Shown in pieces: positions 51,928-60,366 of a DNA stretch of 64,000 nt. Below the pieces are notes generated by a model. That model was given only the letters and a program-made list of their open reading frames with translations. It had not been told where the DNA came from and did not search any database. The translations under genes and the position numbers were made by a program. The first letter of the stretch is position 1. Every line of letters starts with the position of its first letter. The DNA is taken from positions 1,302,001 to 1,366,000 of the forward strand of contig JBQJBP010000001.1 of NCBI GenBank assembly GCA_052078155.1, in the 5' to 3' direction. Source of the stretch: CAXBMB01 sp052078155. GTDB lineage: Bacteria > Pseudomonadota > Alphaproteobacteria > Kiloniellales > DSM-21159.

Positions 51928-52968
51928 GTGATTAAAAGTAAGACCTTAAAAAAACTCTGTCTGGGTGTCGGCCTGGCCGCTGTTGCCCTGTCGGCCAGCG
52001 CCACAACCAGCCTGGCGGAGACCGAACTGGTCCTGTCGTCCTGGCTGCCGCCCAAGCACCCGATCGTCACCCAGGTGATGAAACCCTGGGCCAAACAGGT
52101 CAAAGAAGCCACCGGCGGTTCGGTTACCGTGCGGGTGCTCTCCAAACCGCTCGGCCCGCCACCGGCCCACTATGACATGGCCGTTGATGGCGTAGCAGAC
52201 ATCACCTACGGCTTGCACTCCTTCACCCGCGACGACCGTTTCCAACGCTCCCGCATTGGTCAGTTTTCGTTCCTGGGCGACACAGCAACCGATGCCTCTG
52301 TGGCTTTCTGGAACGTCTACGGCGGCCAGCTGGAAGCCCAGAAAGAACATAAAGGGGTGGAACTGCTGGGCCTCTTCCTGCATGGCCCCGGCCTCTATCA
52401 GAACGCCAAGCGCAAGATCAACGATCCGGCTGACTTTTCCGGCCTGAAGATCCGCACCCCGGGCGGTTACATCGCTGAACTGGTCAACAATCTGGGATCG
52501 ACGACGCAGTTCATGGGCCCCAGCGAGGTTTACGAGAAGCTATCGCGCGGGGTGATCGATGGTGTGACCTTCCCCATTGAGACCCTGAAGTCATTCAAAC
52601 TGAACAAGCAGATCAAATACGCCCTGTCCGTACCTGGTGGACTCTACAACACCTCCTGGTTCCTGGTGATGAACGAAGGCAAGTGGAACGCCCTGAGTGC
52701 CGAGGAACAAAAGGCCATTGAAGGTGTTTCCGGCGAAGCCTTTGCCAAGCTGGCTGGCGCTGCGTGGGACAAAGCCGATGCAGCGGGAACCAAGCTGGCC
52801 AAAAAGACAGGGGTCGAGGTCTACGGTCCCTCCCCGGCTGTCATGGGCCGGATCAAGGAACTGGCTGCCGATGCCGAAGCGGCCTGGGCTGAAAAACTGG
52901 CTGCAGATGGCTATGATGGGGCTGCAGCCCTCAAAGCCTTCCGCGACATGACCAACGTTCAGTACTAA
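51928..52968 (+). CDS. TRAP transporter solute-binding protein (second system)
   Basis: The 346-residue protein has a signal peptide ending SLAE and the DctP fold: LVLSSWLPPKHPIVTQVMKP, VRVLSKPLGPPPAHYDM, LKIRTPGGYIAELVNNLG (carboxylate-binding Arg) and GVIDGVTFPIETLKSF. It is more distant from DctP of the first system and resembles the group that binds larger or aromatic carboxylates. The GTG start at 51928 has AAGGGAGC upstream. It heads a three-gene set with the small and large permeases at 19- and 8-bp spacing. Confidence 0.92.
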   Translation: MIKSKTLKKLCLGVGLAAVALSASATTSLAETELVLSSWLPPKHPIVTQVMKPWAKQVKEATGGSVTVRVLSKPLGPPPAHYDMAVDGVADITYGLHSFTRDDRFQRSRIGQFSFLGDTATDASVAFWNVYGGQLEAQKEHKGVELLGLFLHGPGLYQNAKRKINDPADFSGLKIRTPGGYIAELVNNLGSTTQFMGPSEVYEKLSRGVIDGVTFPIETLKSFKLNKQIKYALSVPGGLYNTSWFLVMNEGKWNALSAEEQKAIEGVSGEAFAKLAGAAWDKADAAGTKLAKKTGVEVYGPSPAVMGRIKELAADAEAAWAEKLAADGYDGAAALKAFRDMTNVQY

Positions 52969-52987
52969 ACGGCAGCAAGATCTGACC

Positions 52988-53509
52988 ATGTCCGATTCAG
53001 AAATGTCTGATCCACAACAATCTGATCCGGCAGGCAATAACAGCCGGGGCCTCTGGTCCCGGCTGGATGTCACCGGGGTCCTGGGCGGGTTGATGGCTTT
53101 GCTCTTTGCCTTCCTGACCCTGCTGACCTGCATCGACGTGGTCTCCCGCTACTTTTTCGACAGTCCGTTGCCCGGCGCTTTTGAACTGACGGAGCTGACC
53201 ATGGGGGCTTTGATCTTCACCGCCTTGCCCCTGACCACCCTGGGCCGCGAACATGTGGAGGTTGATCTGCTGGCCCAGTTCATGACACCGCCCCTGCTCG
53301 CAAAGTTACGGATCGTCATGGATCTGGTGACAGCCATTATCCTGGGGGTCTTTGCGGTCCTGCTGGTCAAGCACGGCCTCAAACTGGCAGGAGACGGGGC
53401 TGCGACTGACGCCCTTAGCCTGCCCATCTACCCCATCGCCTATCTGGCCGCGCTGTCCTGCGCCGCCAGCGCATTCGGCCTGCTGGCCCTGAACCTGAAA
53501 AGGGCCTGA
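52988..53509 (+). CDS. TRAP transporter small permease (second system)
   Basis: The 173-residue protein has a polar N-terminal tail of about 30 residues and four hydrophobic segments. LLTCIDVVSRYFFDSPLPGAF and TALPLTTLGREHVEVDLL are the typical TRAP small-subunit motifs. It joins the large permease encoded 8 bp downstream. Length is normal for DctQ-type proteins. Confidence 0.9.
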   Translation: MSDSEMSDPQQSDPAGNNSRGLWSRLDVTGVLGGLMALLFAFLTLLTCIDVVSRYFFDSPLPGAFELTELTMGALIFTALPLTTLGREHVEVDLLAQFMTPPLLAKLRIVMDLVTAIILGVFAVLLVKHGLKLAGDGAATDALSLPIYPIAYLAALSCAASAFGLLALNLKRA

Positions 53510-53517
53510 CAGAGACC

Positions 53518-54834
53518 ATGTTTGCCTCGCTTCTGGGCTTTGCCCTGCTGTTGCTGCTGATTTTCCTGCGCCTGCCCATTGCTTTTGCCATGACCCTGGT
53601 GGGCTTTGGCGGCTTTGCCATTTTGCGCGGCGTCGATCCGGCCCTGTCCATGACCGGACAGGCTGTGTTTGACACCGGCCTGTCCTACTCGCTTTCCGTG
53701 GTGCCGCTTTTTGTCTTCATGGGCAACGTGCTGGCCATTTCCGGCATTGCTCAGGGCCTCTATGCCGGGGCCAATCGCCTGCTGGGCCGCTCCAAAGGGG
53801 GCCTTGCCATGGCCTCAGTGGTGGCCTGTGGAGGTTTCTCAGCGGTTTGCGGTTCTTCCCTGGCGACCGCCGCCACCATGTCAAAGGTCGCCATGCCTTC
53901 CATGCGGCGCTACGGCTACGCAGATTCTCTGGCCACCGGGTCCATCGCCGCAGGCGGCACCCTGGGCATTCTGATCCCGCCCTCGGTGGTGCTGATCATC
54001 TACGGTCTCCTGACCGAAAGTGACATCGGCCTGCTGTTCCTGGCAGGTGTTATTCCCGGCATCCTGGGCATTGTGTTTTACGTCCTGGCGGTAATGCTGG
54101 CCGTGCGGATCAAGCCGGAGCTGGCACCGGACAAAGGTGCCGATCCGGCCCCTCTTACCCGCCAGGACCTGATGGGCCTGCTATCCGTACTTGGCCTTTT
54201 CTCCCTGATCATGGTGGGCATCTACGGTGGGTTTTTCACCCCGACAGAAGCCGCCGGCATCGGGGCCGGGGCCTCTGTGCTGCTGGCCGGGGCTCAGCGG
54301 GCGCTCAGCGCCTCTGCCCTCTGGCATGCGATCCTGCAGAGCGGCAAGACCACCGCCATGATCTTTGCGATCATCATCGGGGCAGAGGTTTTCACCAATT
54401 TCATCAATTTCGCCGGCCTGCCTGATGCGCTGTCGGCCTGGGTGGTGGATCTGGAGATCAACGCCTTCCTGGTGATTGTGGTGATCATTGCCATCTACAT
54501 GGTGCTGGGCTGTGTGCTGGAATCTCTGTCCATGATTCTGCTGACCGTGCCCATCTTCTATCCCCTGCTCTATGAGCTGGATTTTGGCAGTGGCATTCTC
54601 TCCGACCCTGAAATGGCCGTGATCTGGTTTGCCATCATCGTGGTGGTGGTAACGGAGATCTCTCTCATTTCGCCACCGGTTGGCTTGAATGTCTTTGTCC
54701 TGGCCGCTGTGCTGCCCGACGTTTCCATCGGCACCATCTTCAAAGGCATTCTGCCCTTCTGGTTCATGGACCTGCTGCGGCTGGCCCTGCTGGTGGCCTT
54801 CCCCATGCTCTCGCTCTGGCTGGTCTCCGGTTAG
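53518..54834 (+). CDS. TRAP transporter large permease (second system)
   Basis: The 438-residue membrane protein has the DctM pattern: LRLPIAFAMTLVGFGG, VPLFVFMGNVLAISGIAQGL, GGTLGILIPPSVVLIIYG and LISPPVGLNVFVLAAV. It completes a sodium-coupled TRAP uptake system with the two upstream genes. The substrate is not readable, but a CoA ligase and a dienoyl-CoA-reductase-type enzyme follow within 3 kb, consistent with a carboxylic acid that is activated to a CoA thioester (inference). Confidence 0.93.
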   Translation: MFASLLGFALLLLLIFLRLPIAFAMTLVGFGGFAILRGVDPALSMTGQAVFDTGLSYSLSVVPLFVFMGNVLAISGIAQGLYAGANRLLGRSKGGLAMASVVACGGFSAVCGSSLATAATMSKVAMPSMRRYGYADSLATGSIAAGGTLGILIPPSVVLIIYGLLTESDIGLLFLAGVIPGILGIVFYVLAVMLAVRIKPELAPDKGADPAPLTRQDLMGLLSVLGLFSLIMVGIYGGFFTPTEAAGIGAGASVLLAGAQRALSASALWHAILQSGKTTAMIFAIIIGAEVFTNFINFAGLPDALSAWVVDLEINAFLVIVVIIAIYMVLGCVLESLSMILLTVPIFYPLLYELDFGSGILSDPEMAVIWFAIIVVVVTEISLISPPVGLNVFVLAAVLPDVSIGTIFKGILPFWFMDLLRLALLVAFPMLSLWLVSG

Positions 54835-54876
54835 CCAGCCAACAATTTCCCGGGCCAGAACACCCGCCCCTCATGA

Positions 54877-54914
54877 GCAAAGGCTGGACGCCACTTTTGG
54901 TATCCAGCCTTTGC
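54877..54914. terminator. Bidirectional hairpin terminator
   Basis: GCAAAGGCTGGA pairs perfectly with TCCAGCCTTTGC (12 bp) across a 14-nt loop, between the convergent TRAP and SDR genes. The following TGTTTCAGTC is only weakly T-rich. Confidence 0.65.
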
Positions 54915-54947
54915 TGTTTCAGTCTTACTGCTGAAAAACCACGGGCG

Positions 54948-55796
54948 TTAGCGGCCCCGCTTTGCCATGGCTTCCCAGGTGGCTTCGTCCAGCTTGTGCA
55001 TGGGGTTAAACTCCCCGGCCCCGCCGATCCATTCACCGCCATCGATGGTCACCACCTCACCATTGATGTAGCCGGAGCCATCAGCGGCCAGATAGGCCGC
55101 CAGATTGGCCAGTTCGTCATGCTCGCCAACCCGCCTCAGAGGGATACGCTCCTCAAACGCCTTTTGAATGTCTTTGTTGGGCATCAGGCGTTCCCAGGCC
55201 CCTTCGGTGGGGAAAGGCCCCGGGGCGATGGCGTTAAGACGAATCCCTCTGGGGCCCCATTCCGACGCCAGAGAGCGGGTCATGGCCAGCACCCCGGCCT
55301 TGGCCATGGCTGAAGGCACCACAAAGGCCGATCCGGTCCAGGCATAGGTGGTTACGATGGAAATGACGTTGCCCGCTTGTCCTGCCTCCAGCCACTTCTT
55401 GCCCACTGCCATGGTGACGTAGCTGGTGCCATGCAGCACGATGTTCAGAACCGTGTCGACCGCCCGGTGGCTAAGGGTTTCCGTCCGGGCCAGGAAGTTG
55501 CCCGCTGCATTGTTCATCAGAACATCAATGCCGCCGTCCTGCCAGAAGCCATCCACCATCTCCTGAACCTGGTTGGGATCGCGAATGTCACAGGCGCGGT
55601 AGGTTACTTTGCCGGGGAACCGTTGGTTCAGGCCTTCGGCGGCTTCTTTCAGCACCGCTTCCCGGCGGCCACAGATCATCAGATCCGCCCCCAGCTCCAG
55701 ATAACGTGTGCCCATGGCAAGACCCAGTCCCGAGCCACCACCGGTCACCAGAATTCGCTTTCCCGCCAGAAGGTCGTCTTTGAACATTCGCTGCAC
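54948..55796 (-). CDS. SDR oxidoreductase of the 2,4-dienoyl-CoA reductase type
   Basis: The 282-residue Rossmann enzyme has the cofactor loop VTGGGSGLGLAMG, with GRRE at the end of strand two suggesting NADPH, and NNAAGNFLA. The active site follows the mitochondrial DECR1 arrangement rather than classical YxxxK: Y151, S162 and K166 in TTYAWTGSAFVVPSAMAK, with the same 11- and 4-residue spacings. It would reduce 2,4-dienoyl-CoA during breakdown of unsaturated fatty acids. It is divergent from the acyl-CoA synthetase gene with 145 bp between starts. Confidence 0.88.
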   Translation of the reverse strand: MQRMFKDDLLAGKRILVTGGGSGLGLAMGTRYLELGADLMICGRREAVLKEAAEGLNQRFPGKVTYRACDIRDPNQVQEMVDGFWQDGGIDVLMNNAAGNFLARTETLSHRAVDTVLNIVLHGTSYVTMAVGKKWLEAGQAGNVISIVTTYAWTGSAFVVPSAMAKAGVLAMTRSLASEWGPRGIRLNAIAPGPFPTEGAWERLMPNKDIQKAFEERIPLRRVGEHDELANLAAYLAADGSGYINGEVVTIDGGEWIGGAGEFNPMHKLDEATWEAMAKRGR

Positions 55797-55941
55797 TCCC
55801 TGATCATTCCACCGCGTTTCCAGACCACCAGCTTACCGTCATCCGGTCAAAAGAACAGCAGACAGATCTTGGCTTTTCTTCTCCGGTCTTGCTGGGCATA
55901 AAAGGGGCCGGAGTTCTGTTACCTGAAGAAAGATCAAGCCC

Positions 55942-57555
55942 ATGCTGCCAACCGGAAAATCCTATGATGAGGTGCGTGCCAAATTCGCCTGGAATTTGCC
56001 CGCCCGCTACAACATGGGGGTGGATGTCTGTGACAAATGGGCTGATGGCAGCGGCCGGCTGGCGCTGATCCACAAACACCTGGACGGACGGGTGGATCAC
56101 TATTCCTTTGATCAGCTCAAGACCCTCTCCAACAAGCTGGCCAACGCCCTGCTGGGCCATGGTGTGGTGCGCGGCGACCGGGTGGGTGTGCTGCTGCCGC
56201 AATCCCCCGAAACCGCCTACAGCCATATCGCCGTTCACAAGATGGGGGGCATTTCGGTGCCGCTTTTCGGGTTGTTTGGTGAGGAGGCCCTGTCCTATCG
56301 CCTTGGCAACTGCGGCGCCCGGGCCCTGGTCACAGACCCGGATGGCCTGGCGAAGATCGCCGCCATCAAAGATGAGCTGCCGGACCTCAAAGTCATCTTC
56401 TGTGTGACGGGACCGGAAGAAGGCGCCCTCGGCCTGCCCCAGGAACTGGACAAAGCCAGCGCGGACTTTTCTCCCGTGGATACAGCCCTGGATGACCCGG
56501 CGCTGATCATCTACACCAGCGGCACGACAGGCCAGCCCAAGGGGGCACTGCACGGTCATCGGGCTCTGCTGGGTCACCTGCCCGGTGTGGAGCTGCCGCA
56601 CGGGCTGTTCCCGCAGGAAGGCGATCTGTTCTGGACCCCTGCCGACTGGGCCTGGATCGGCGGACTGCTGGATGTGCTGATGCCCTCCCTGCATCACGGC
56701 AAACCGGTTCTGGCCTATCGTTTCCCCAAGTTTGACCCGGAAGAAACCTTCCAGCTGCTCGCAGATTTCAAGGTTCGCAATTCCTTCATTCCCCCCACCG
56801 CTCTGAAGATGATGCGCACCATCGACCGGCCCATGGATCGCCACGACTACAATCTCCGGTCTCTCGGCTCGGGCGGGGAAAGTCTGGGCGCGGAATTGCT
56901 GGACTGGGGACGCGAAACCTTTGGCCTGACCATGAGCGAGTTTTACGGCCAGACCGAATGCAATCTGGTGGTCTCCAGCTGCGATGAGCTGATGCCCACA
57001 AAACCGGGGTCGATTGGTCGGGCCGTGCCCGGTCACAACGTCCAGATCGTTGACAATGACGGGCAGGTTCTGCCAGCTGGCACGCAGGGCAACATTGCCA
57101 TTGAGGCACCGGACCCGGTGATGTTCCTGCAATACTGGAACAACCCGCAGGCCACCGCTGACAAGTACGTGGGCGACTGGCTGCTGACCGGTGACCAGGG
57201 GGTGATGGACGATGAGGGGTACTTCACCTTTGTGGGGCGCGACGATGATGTCATCACCTCCGGCGGCTATCGCATCGGCCCGGGTGAGATCGAAGATTGT
57301 CTGCTGCGCCATCCGGCTGTAGCCATGACCGGTGTGGTCGGCATTCCTGACGCGCTGCGCACCGAGCGGGTAAAAGCTTTCGTGGTGCTGAAAGAAGACC
57401 GGGAAGGCAGCGACGACCTGGCAAAAGACATCCAGAACTTCGTCAAAACCCGCCTGGCGGCCCACGAATACCCCCGCGAAGTGGAGTTTGTTGAGGCCCT
57501 GCCCATGACCACCACCGGGAAAGTCATGCGTCGGGAGCTAAAGAAGCTGGGGTAG
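55942..57555 (+). CDS. AMP-forming acyl-CoA synthetase
   Basis: The 537-residue adenylate-forming enzyme has the P-loop YTSGTTGQPKGALHGH, the acyl-site segment DWAWIGGLLDVLMPSLHHG, the adenine motif MSEFYGQTECNLV, hinge GRDDDVITSGGYRIGPGEIED and the catalytic Lys in TTTGKVMRRELK near the C-terminus. The sequence and size are closest to medium-chain acyl-CoA synthetases. It activates a carboxylic acid to its CoA thioester in the cytoplasm. Divergence from the dienoyl-CoA-reductase-type gene suggests a shared fatty or branched acid pathway. Confidence 0.9.
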   Translation: MLPTGKSYDEVRAKFAWNLPARYNMGVDVCDKWADGSGRLALIHKHLDGRVDHYSFDQLKTLSNKLANALLGHGVVRGDRVGVLLPQSPETAYSHIAVHKMGGISVPLFGLFGEEALSYRLGNCGARALVTDPDGLAKIAAIKDELPDLKVIFCVTGPEEGALGLPQELDKASADFSPVDTALDDPALIIYTSGTTGQPKGALHGHRALLGHLPGVELPHGLFPQEGDLFWTPADWAWIGGLLDVLMPSLHHGKPVLAYRFPKFDPEETFQLLADFKVRNSFIPPTALKMMRTIDRPMDRHDYNLRSLGSGGESLGAELLDWGRETFGLTMSEFYGQTECNLVVSSCDELMPTKPGSIGRAVPGHNVQIVDNDGQVLPAGTQGNIAIEAPDPVMFLQYWNNPQATADKYVGDWLLTGDQGVMDDEGYFTFVGRDDDVITSGGYRIGPGEIEDCLLRHPAVAMTGVVGIPDALRTERVKAFVVLKEDREGSDDLAKDIQNFVKTRLAAHEYPREVEFVEALPMTTTGKVMRRELKKLG

Positions 57556-57705
57556 ATCCAGAGCTGGCCCCTGACCAGGACAAAGCACCCGGGATCGCCG
57601 CCTAAACCACCTCAGACGGCCTCCTATGCGGGGGAGATCTCAAGCGGGGGTCTCCAGGACACGGCTCTGCAGAAGATCTTCAGACAAAGAACGACAGAAA
57701 GCAGT

Positions 57706-57734
57706 CATCGGGCAGGTCTGTTACCTGCCCGATG
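57706..57734. terminator. Perfect 12-bp stem-loop between convergent genes
   Basis: CATCGGGCAGGT and ACCTGCCCGATG pair completely around CTGTT. It lies 150 bp after the acyl-CoA synthetase stop and 84 bp beyond the stop of the convergent small-protein gene. Neither side has a strong T-run, so factor-independent termination is uncertain. Confidence 0.5.
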
Positions 57735-57817
57735 GTGCCCTTATCACCCGTCAACTCGCCATCCGCTTCCTCCGCTCAGACGCCAGCGGCGCCTGGATCA
57801 GAGTCCAAAGCAGGTCT

Positions 57818-58180
57818 TTATTCACTCGCCAGATCCAGCGCCGGTAACGGCACACCGGCCGCCGTCGCAGCCCCTTTGACGATGCCATAAAGTGAACCGG
57901 TCACCACCTTGATCAACCGTTCTATGGTCGTCAGCGCCAGAGCTTTCATGTTTCGGACAAACCTCTCAATCATAAAATCCAGCTCATCCAGTTCATCCTC
58001 CAGCTCGGCAGGAGAGATTTCACCTTCTGCCACGCCCTCGGCAATCAAACGGGTAAAACGGGCAATGGTTTTGGCTTTCGTCTGGGAATACCCGCGCAGC
58101 AGTTTGACGTCCGTGCTCAGTATGGCCGTCATAGACTCCGTCAGGTCATTCAGGATCTGATCCACATTGGGTAACGACAT
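57818..58180 (-). CDS. Small helical protein of unknown function
   Basis: The family is not recognised. The 120-residue protein appears almost fully alpha-helical: an N-terminal amphipathic helix, a very acidic segment (EGEISPAELEDELDELDFM) and a C-terminal Gly/Ala-rich amphipathic stretch (GSLYGIVKGAATAAGVPLP) that could touch a membrane. No signal peptide is present. The gene follows the lipoprotein gene by 16 bp on the same strand, so the two form an operon and probably work together. Confidence 0.6.
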   Translation of the reverse strand: MSLPNVDQILNDLTESMTAILSTDVKLLRGYSQTKAKTIARFTRLIAEGVAEGEISPAELEDELDELDFMIERFVRNMKALALTTIERLIKVVTGSLYGIVKGAATAAGVPLPALDLASE

Positions 58181-58196
58181 GTCTTACGGACCTTTC

Positions 58197-58952
58197 TCAT
58201 CTGTTGCGATTGAGAATTTCGCGTTCGTAGAAAAGGGCATCCAGCAGGATATCCTCCAGCACAAGCTGACGCCTTTCGATGAAATTGCGGGACAGCCCAC
58301 CTTTTGGGGCGACAGGTGCAGCCGCAAGAGGTGCTGGCTTGCTGCCCTGACCGTTTATCCAGTCCAGATAAGCCAACCTGTAGGTTTCGAGAGCCTCCAG
58401 ATAGGCCGCCTGCTCTGCCTCGAAACTCTCAATGTCGCCCCCAAGCTTTCTGGCTTCTTCGCGGTCCCGCGCCGATAGTCTGGCAAGATTGCTCAGGTAA
58501 TCATCCATGTAGCCGACAGTGGCTTTTCCGTAGCGCTCCCCCTCCGGCGATCCCGTGGTTCTGCCGGAACTTTCAGCTGCAGCCACTGACGGAGCAGGCA
58601 CCGCTGAAGCGCTGCTGGAGAAGAAATCAACAACCCTGCCGCTGGGAGAGGGTCGGGCATTGGCATAGAGTTTGATCGTTCGGGCCCGGGCTTCCAAAGA
58701 AAGATAAAGATCCTTCCTGTCGGCGTATCCAGTGGCCGGATTCTCCTGGCCCAGCTTTGCAAAGAGCATCTGGGTGTCTTTTGTCAGGGCCTCTACTTCA
58801 GCCAGGATCTCTTTATCGTGCGGCGGCTCCAAAGCAACAGTGCAGCCGGTCAACACCACAAGCAACAGAAGTGCAAAACCAGGGGTGCCCCGGAAAGGCC
58901 GCCAGCCAACCAGGGTAAGCCAAACGCGTTTTGTTCCTTCCATCGCTTTCAT
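58197..58952 (-). CDS. Hypothetical lipoprotein with helical body
   Basis: The protein starts MKAMEGTKRVW, has a hydrophobic stretch and the lipobox VVLTGC, so it should be lipid-anchored. The mature part of about 210 residues is predicted helical (EILAEVEALTKDTQMLFAKL, LARLSARDREEARKLG) with a Ser/Ala-rich linker in the middle and a basic end (DALFYEREILNRNR). No catalytic motif is seen and the family is unknown. The frame is open to 59060, but ATG 58952 has GGAAGG upstream and gives a normal type II signal. It is co-transcribed with the small helical protein. Confidence 0.68.
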   Translation of the reverse strand: MKAMEGTKRVWLTLVGWRPFRGTPGFALLLLVVLTGCTVALEPPHDKEILAEVEALTKDTQMLFAKLGQENPATGYADRKDLYLSLEARARTIKLYANARPSPSGRVVDFFSSSASAVPAPSVAAAESSGRTTGSPEGERYGKATVGYMDDYLSNLARLSARDREEARKLGGDIESFEAEQAAYLEALETYRLAYLDWINGQGSKPAPLAAAPVAPKGGLSRNFIERRQLVLEDILLDALFYEREILNRNR

Positions 58953-59349
58953 CGGTCTCACCTTCCCTGCCCGCCGCAATTTCAGCATCAACGCAAACTT
59001 ATCAAATTCTCCATAACAACTCGACTGGATCGGCACATCCCCCGTTTGAGGTGCACGCAAATCTTGCCGACATCAGCAGCAAACAACGAGCTCTCCTTGT
59101 TGAGTTATCAGAGGCACCTCTCCCCAATGAAGCTCCCGCCAAGCAAAGCCCTGTGCCGACCCGACTTCTGCATCCCAAACGCCCTCCGCCCCCCCAACGA
59201 GAGCGTTAACGGACTCTTTCTTGACTCTTGGAAGAGACTCACGGACACTCATTTGAAAATATTTTCATGTTGTGAGATTTTTTCCATTCCTCTGATGTCG
59301 GCAGACGGATTTAGGGGGAGAAAAGCACAGCAGCAAATCAGAGTGGGCA
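58953..59349. other. Divergent promoter region of the lipoprotein and deoxyribose operons
   Basis: No gene is supported in these 397 bp. The AT-rich part (59215-59300) contains the 14-bp palindrome at 59254-59267. GGGGGAGAAAAG at about 59313 is a purine-rich stretch upstream of the regulator ATG at 59350. Confidence 0.6.
59254..59267. promoter_or_regulatory. Candidate DeoR/SorC operator TGAAAATATTTTCA
   Basis: This is a perfect 14-bp palindrome in the context TTTGAAAATATTTTCATG. It resembles the operator of Bacillus subtilis DeoR, a SorC-type deoxyribose regulator (ATTGAACAAAATTTCAAT, from memory). It lies about 85 bp before the SorC-type gene of the deoC operon, the expected place for autoregulation. 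Confidence 0.55.
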
Positions 59350-60366
59350 ATGGCCAAAGCGGCAAACGGCAGCAAAGACAAAAACGCGGATCAGGAACTC
59401 TCCCTGGCGACCCGGGCTGCCTGGCTGTCTTTCATTGGCGGCTATACGCAAGGAGAAATTGCCAAGCGGCTGAAAGTCTCCCCGGCCAAAGCCCACCGCC
59501 TGATCGCCCTGGCCAATCAATCCGGACTGGTGAAGGTCTTCGTGGAAGGTGAACCGGCTGAGTGCATTGCCCTGGAAGACGCCCTGATGCGCCGCTTTGA
59601 TCTGCAAAGCTGCATTGTTGCCCCGGCCCTGAGTGATGATCAGGAGGCAGAGGGCAACAGCGAAGGGCAGGCGGCCCTGCAGGCTGTCGCTGCCGCCGGG
59701 GCCCGTTTCCTGCATCAGCAGCTGTCAGACCCTGACTTGGCCATCATAGGCGTCGGCAAGGGCCGTACCCTTTCTGCCGCTGTCGACCGGATGCCTCAGA
59801 TCAAACGGCCGGACCTGCAGTTTGCCGCTGTATCAGGCAGCCTGACCCGCTCGCTGGCCGCCAACCCCTATGATGTGATTCACAAACTGGTGGAGCGCAC
59901 CGGTGGCGAAGGCTACTTCCTGCCCGTGCCTTATCTGGCTTCCAGCGCTGAAGAAAAAGAAGTGCTGCTTGGTCAGCCCTCCGTCCAGGCGCTGCTGGCC
60001 CATGCCCGCGAAGCCCGCTTTTTTGCGGTTGGGATCGGGGCGCTGGAGACGGACGCCCACATCCGCCAGACCGGCATGATCACAGAAACTGAACTGTTGG
60101 AGCTGCGCGACCAGGGGGCCGTTGGAGACCTGATGGGGGCCTTTATCGACGCAGACGGCCGCCCGGTGAACTCCGCCATCAATCAGCAATCTGTGGGCCT
60201 GTCCATGGAGGAGTTGCGCGGTGCCCGCGTGGTTGCCCTGGCGGGGGGACAGGCCAAAGCCCGCGCCATACTGGCCGCTCTCAACAGCGGCATCATCACC
60301 GATCTGATCATTGACGAGGCCACCGCGGCGTTGGTGGTCGACCAGTACCTGGGCCTAGCGGCCTGA
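59350..60366 (+). CDS. SorC/DeoR-type sugar-binding transcriptional regulator
   Basis: The 338-residue protein has an N-terminal helix-turn-helix (residues about 28-55, YTQGEIAKRLKVSPAKAHRL) and a C-terminal sugar-phosphate isomerase-like effector domain with IGVGKGRTLSAAVDRMP, VGDLMGAFIDADGRPV and VVALAGGQAKARAILAAL. SorC-family regulators bind phosphosugars and control the neighbouring catabolic genes. With deoC directly downstream (start and stop overlap in TGATG), deoxyribose-5-phosphate is the likely ligand. Confidence 0.9.
   Translation: MAKAANGSKDKNADQELSLATRAAWLSFIGGYTQGEIAKRLKVSPAKAHRLIALANQSGLVKVFVEGEPAECIALEDALMRRFDLQSCIVAPALSDDQEAEGNSEGQAALQAVAAAGARFLHQQLSDPDLAIIGVGKGRTLSAAVDRMPQIKRPDLQFAAVSGSLTRSLAANPYDVIHKLVERTGGEGYFLPVPYLASSAEEKEVLLGQPSVQALLAHAREARFFAVGIGALETDAHIRQTGMITETELLELRDQGAVGDLMGAFIDADGRPVNSAINQQSVGLSMEELRGARVVALAGGQAKARAILAALNSGIITDLIIDEATAALVVDQYLGLAA

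Noticed and set aside
48753..55873. Shared 17-mer AGCAG(A/G)CAGATCTTGGC at 48753-48769 and 55857-55873
   Set aside because: A 16-of-17 match between two places is expected several times by chance in 64 kb, and the sites do not align to comparable promoter positions.
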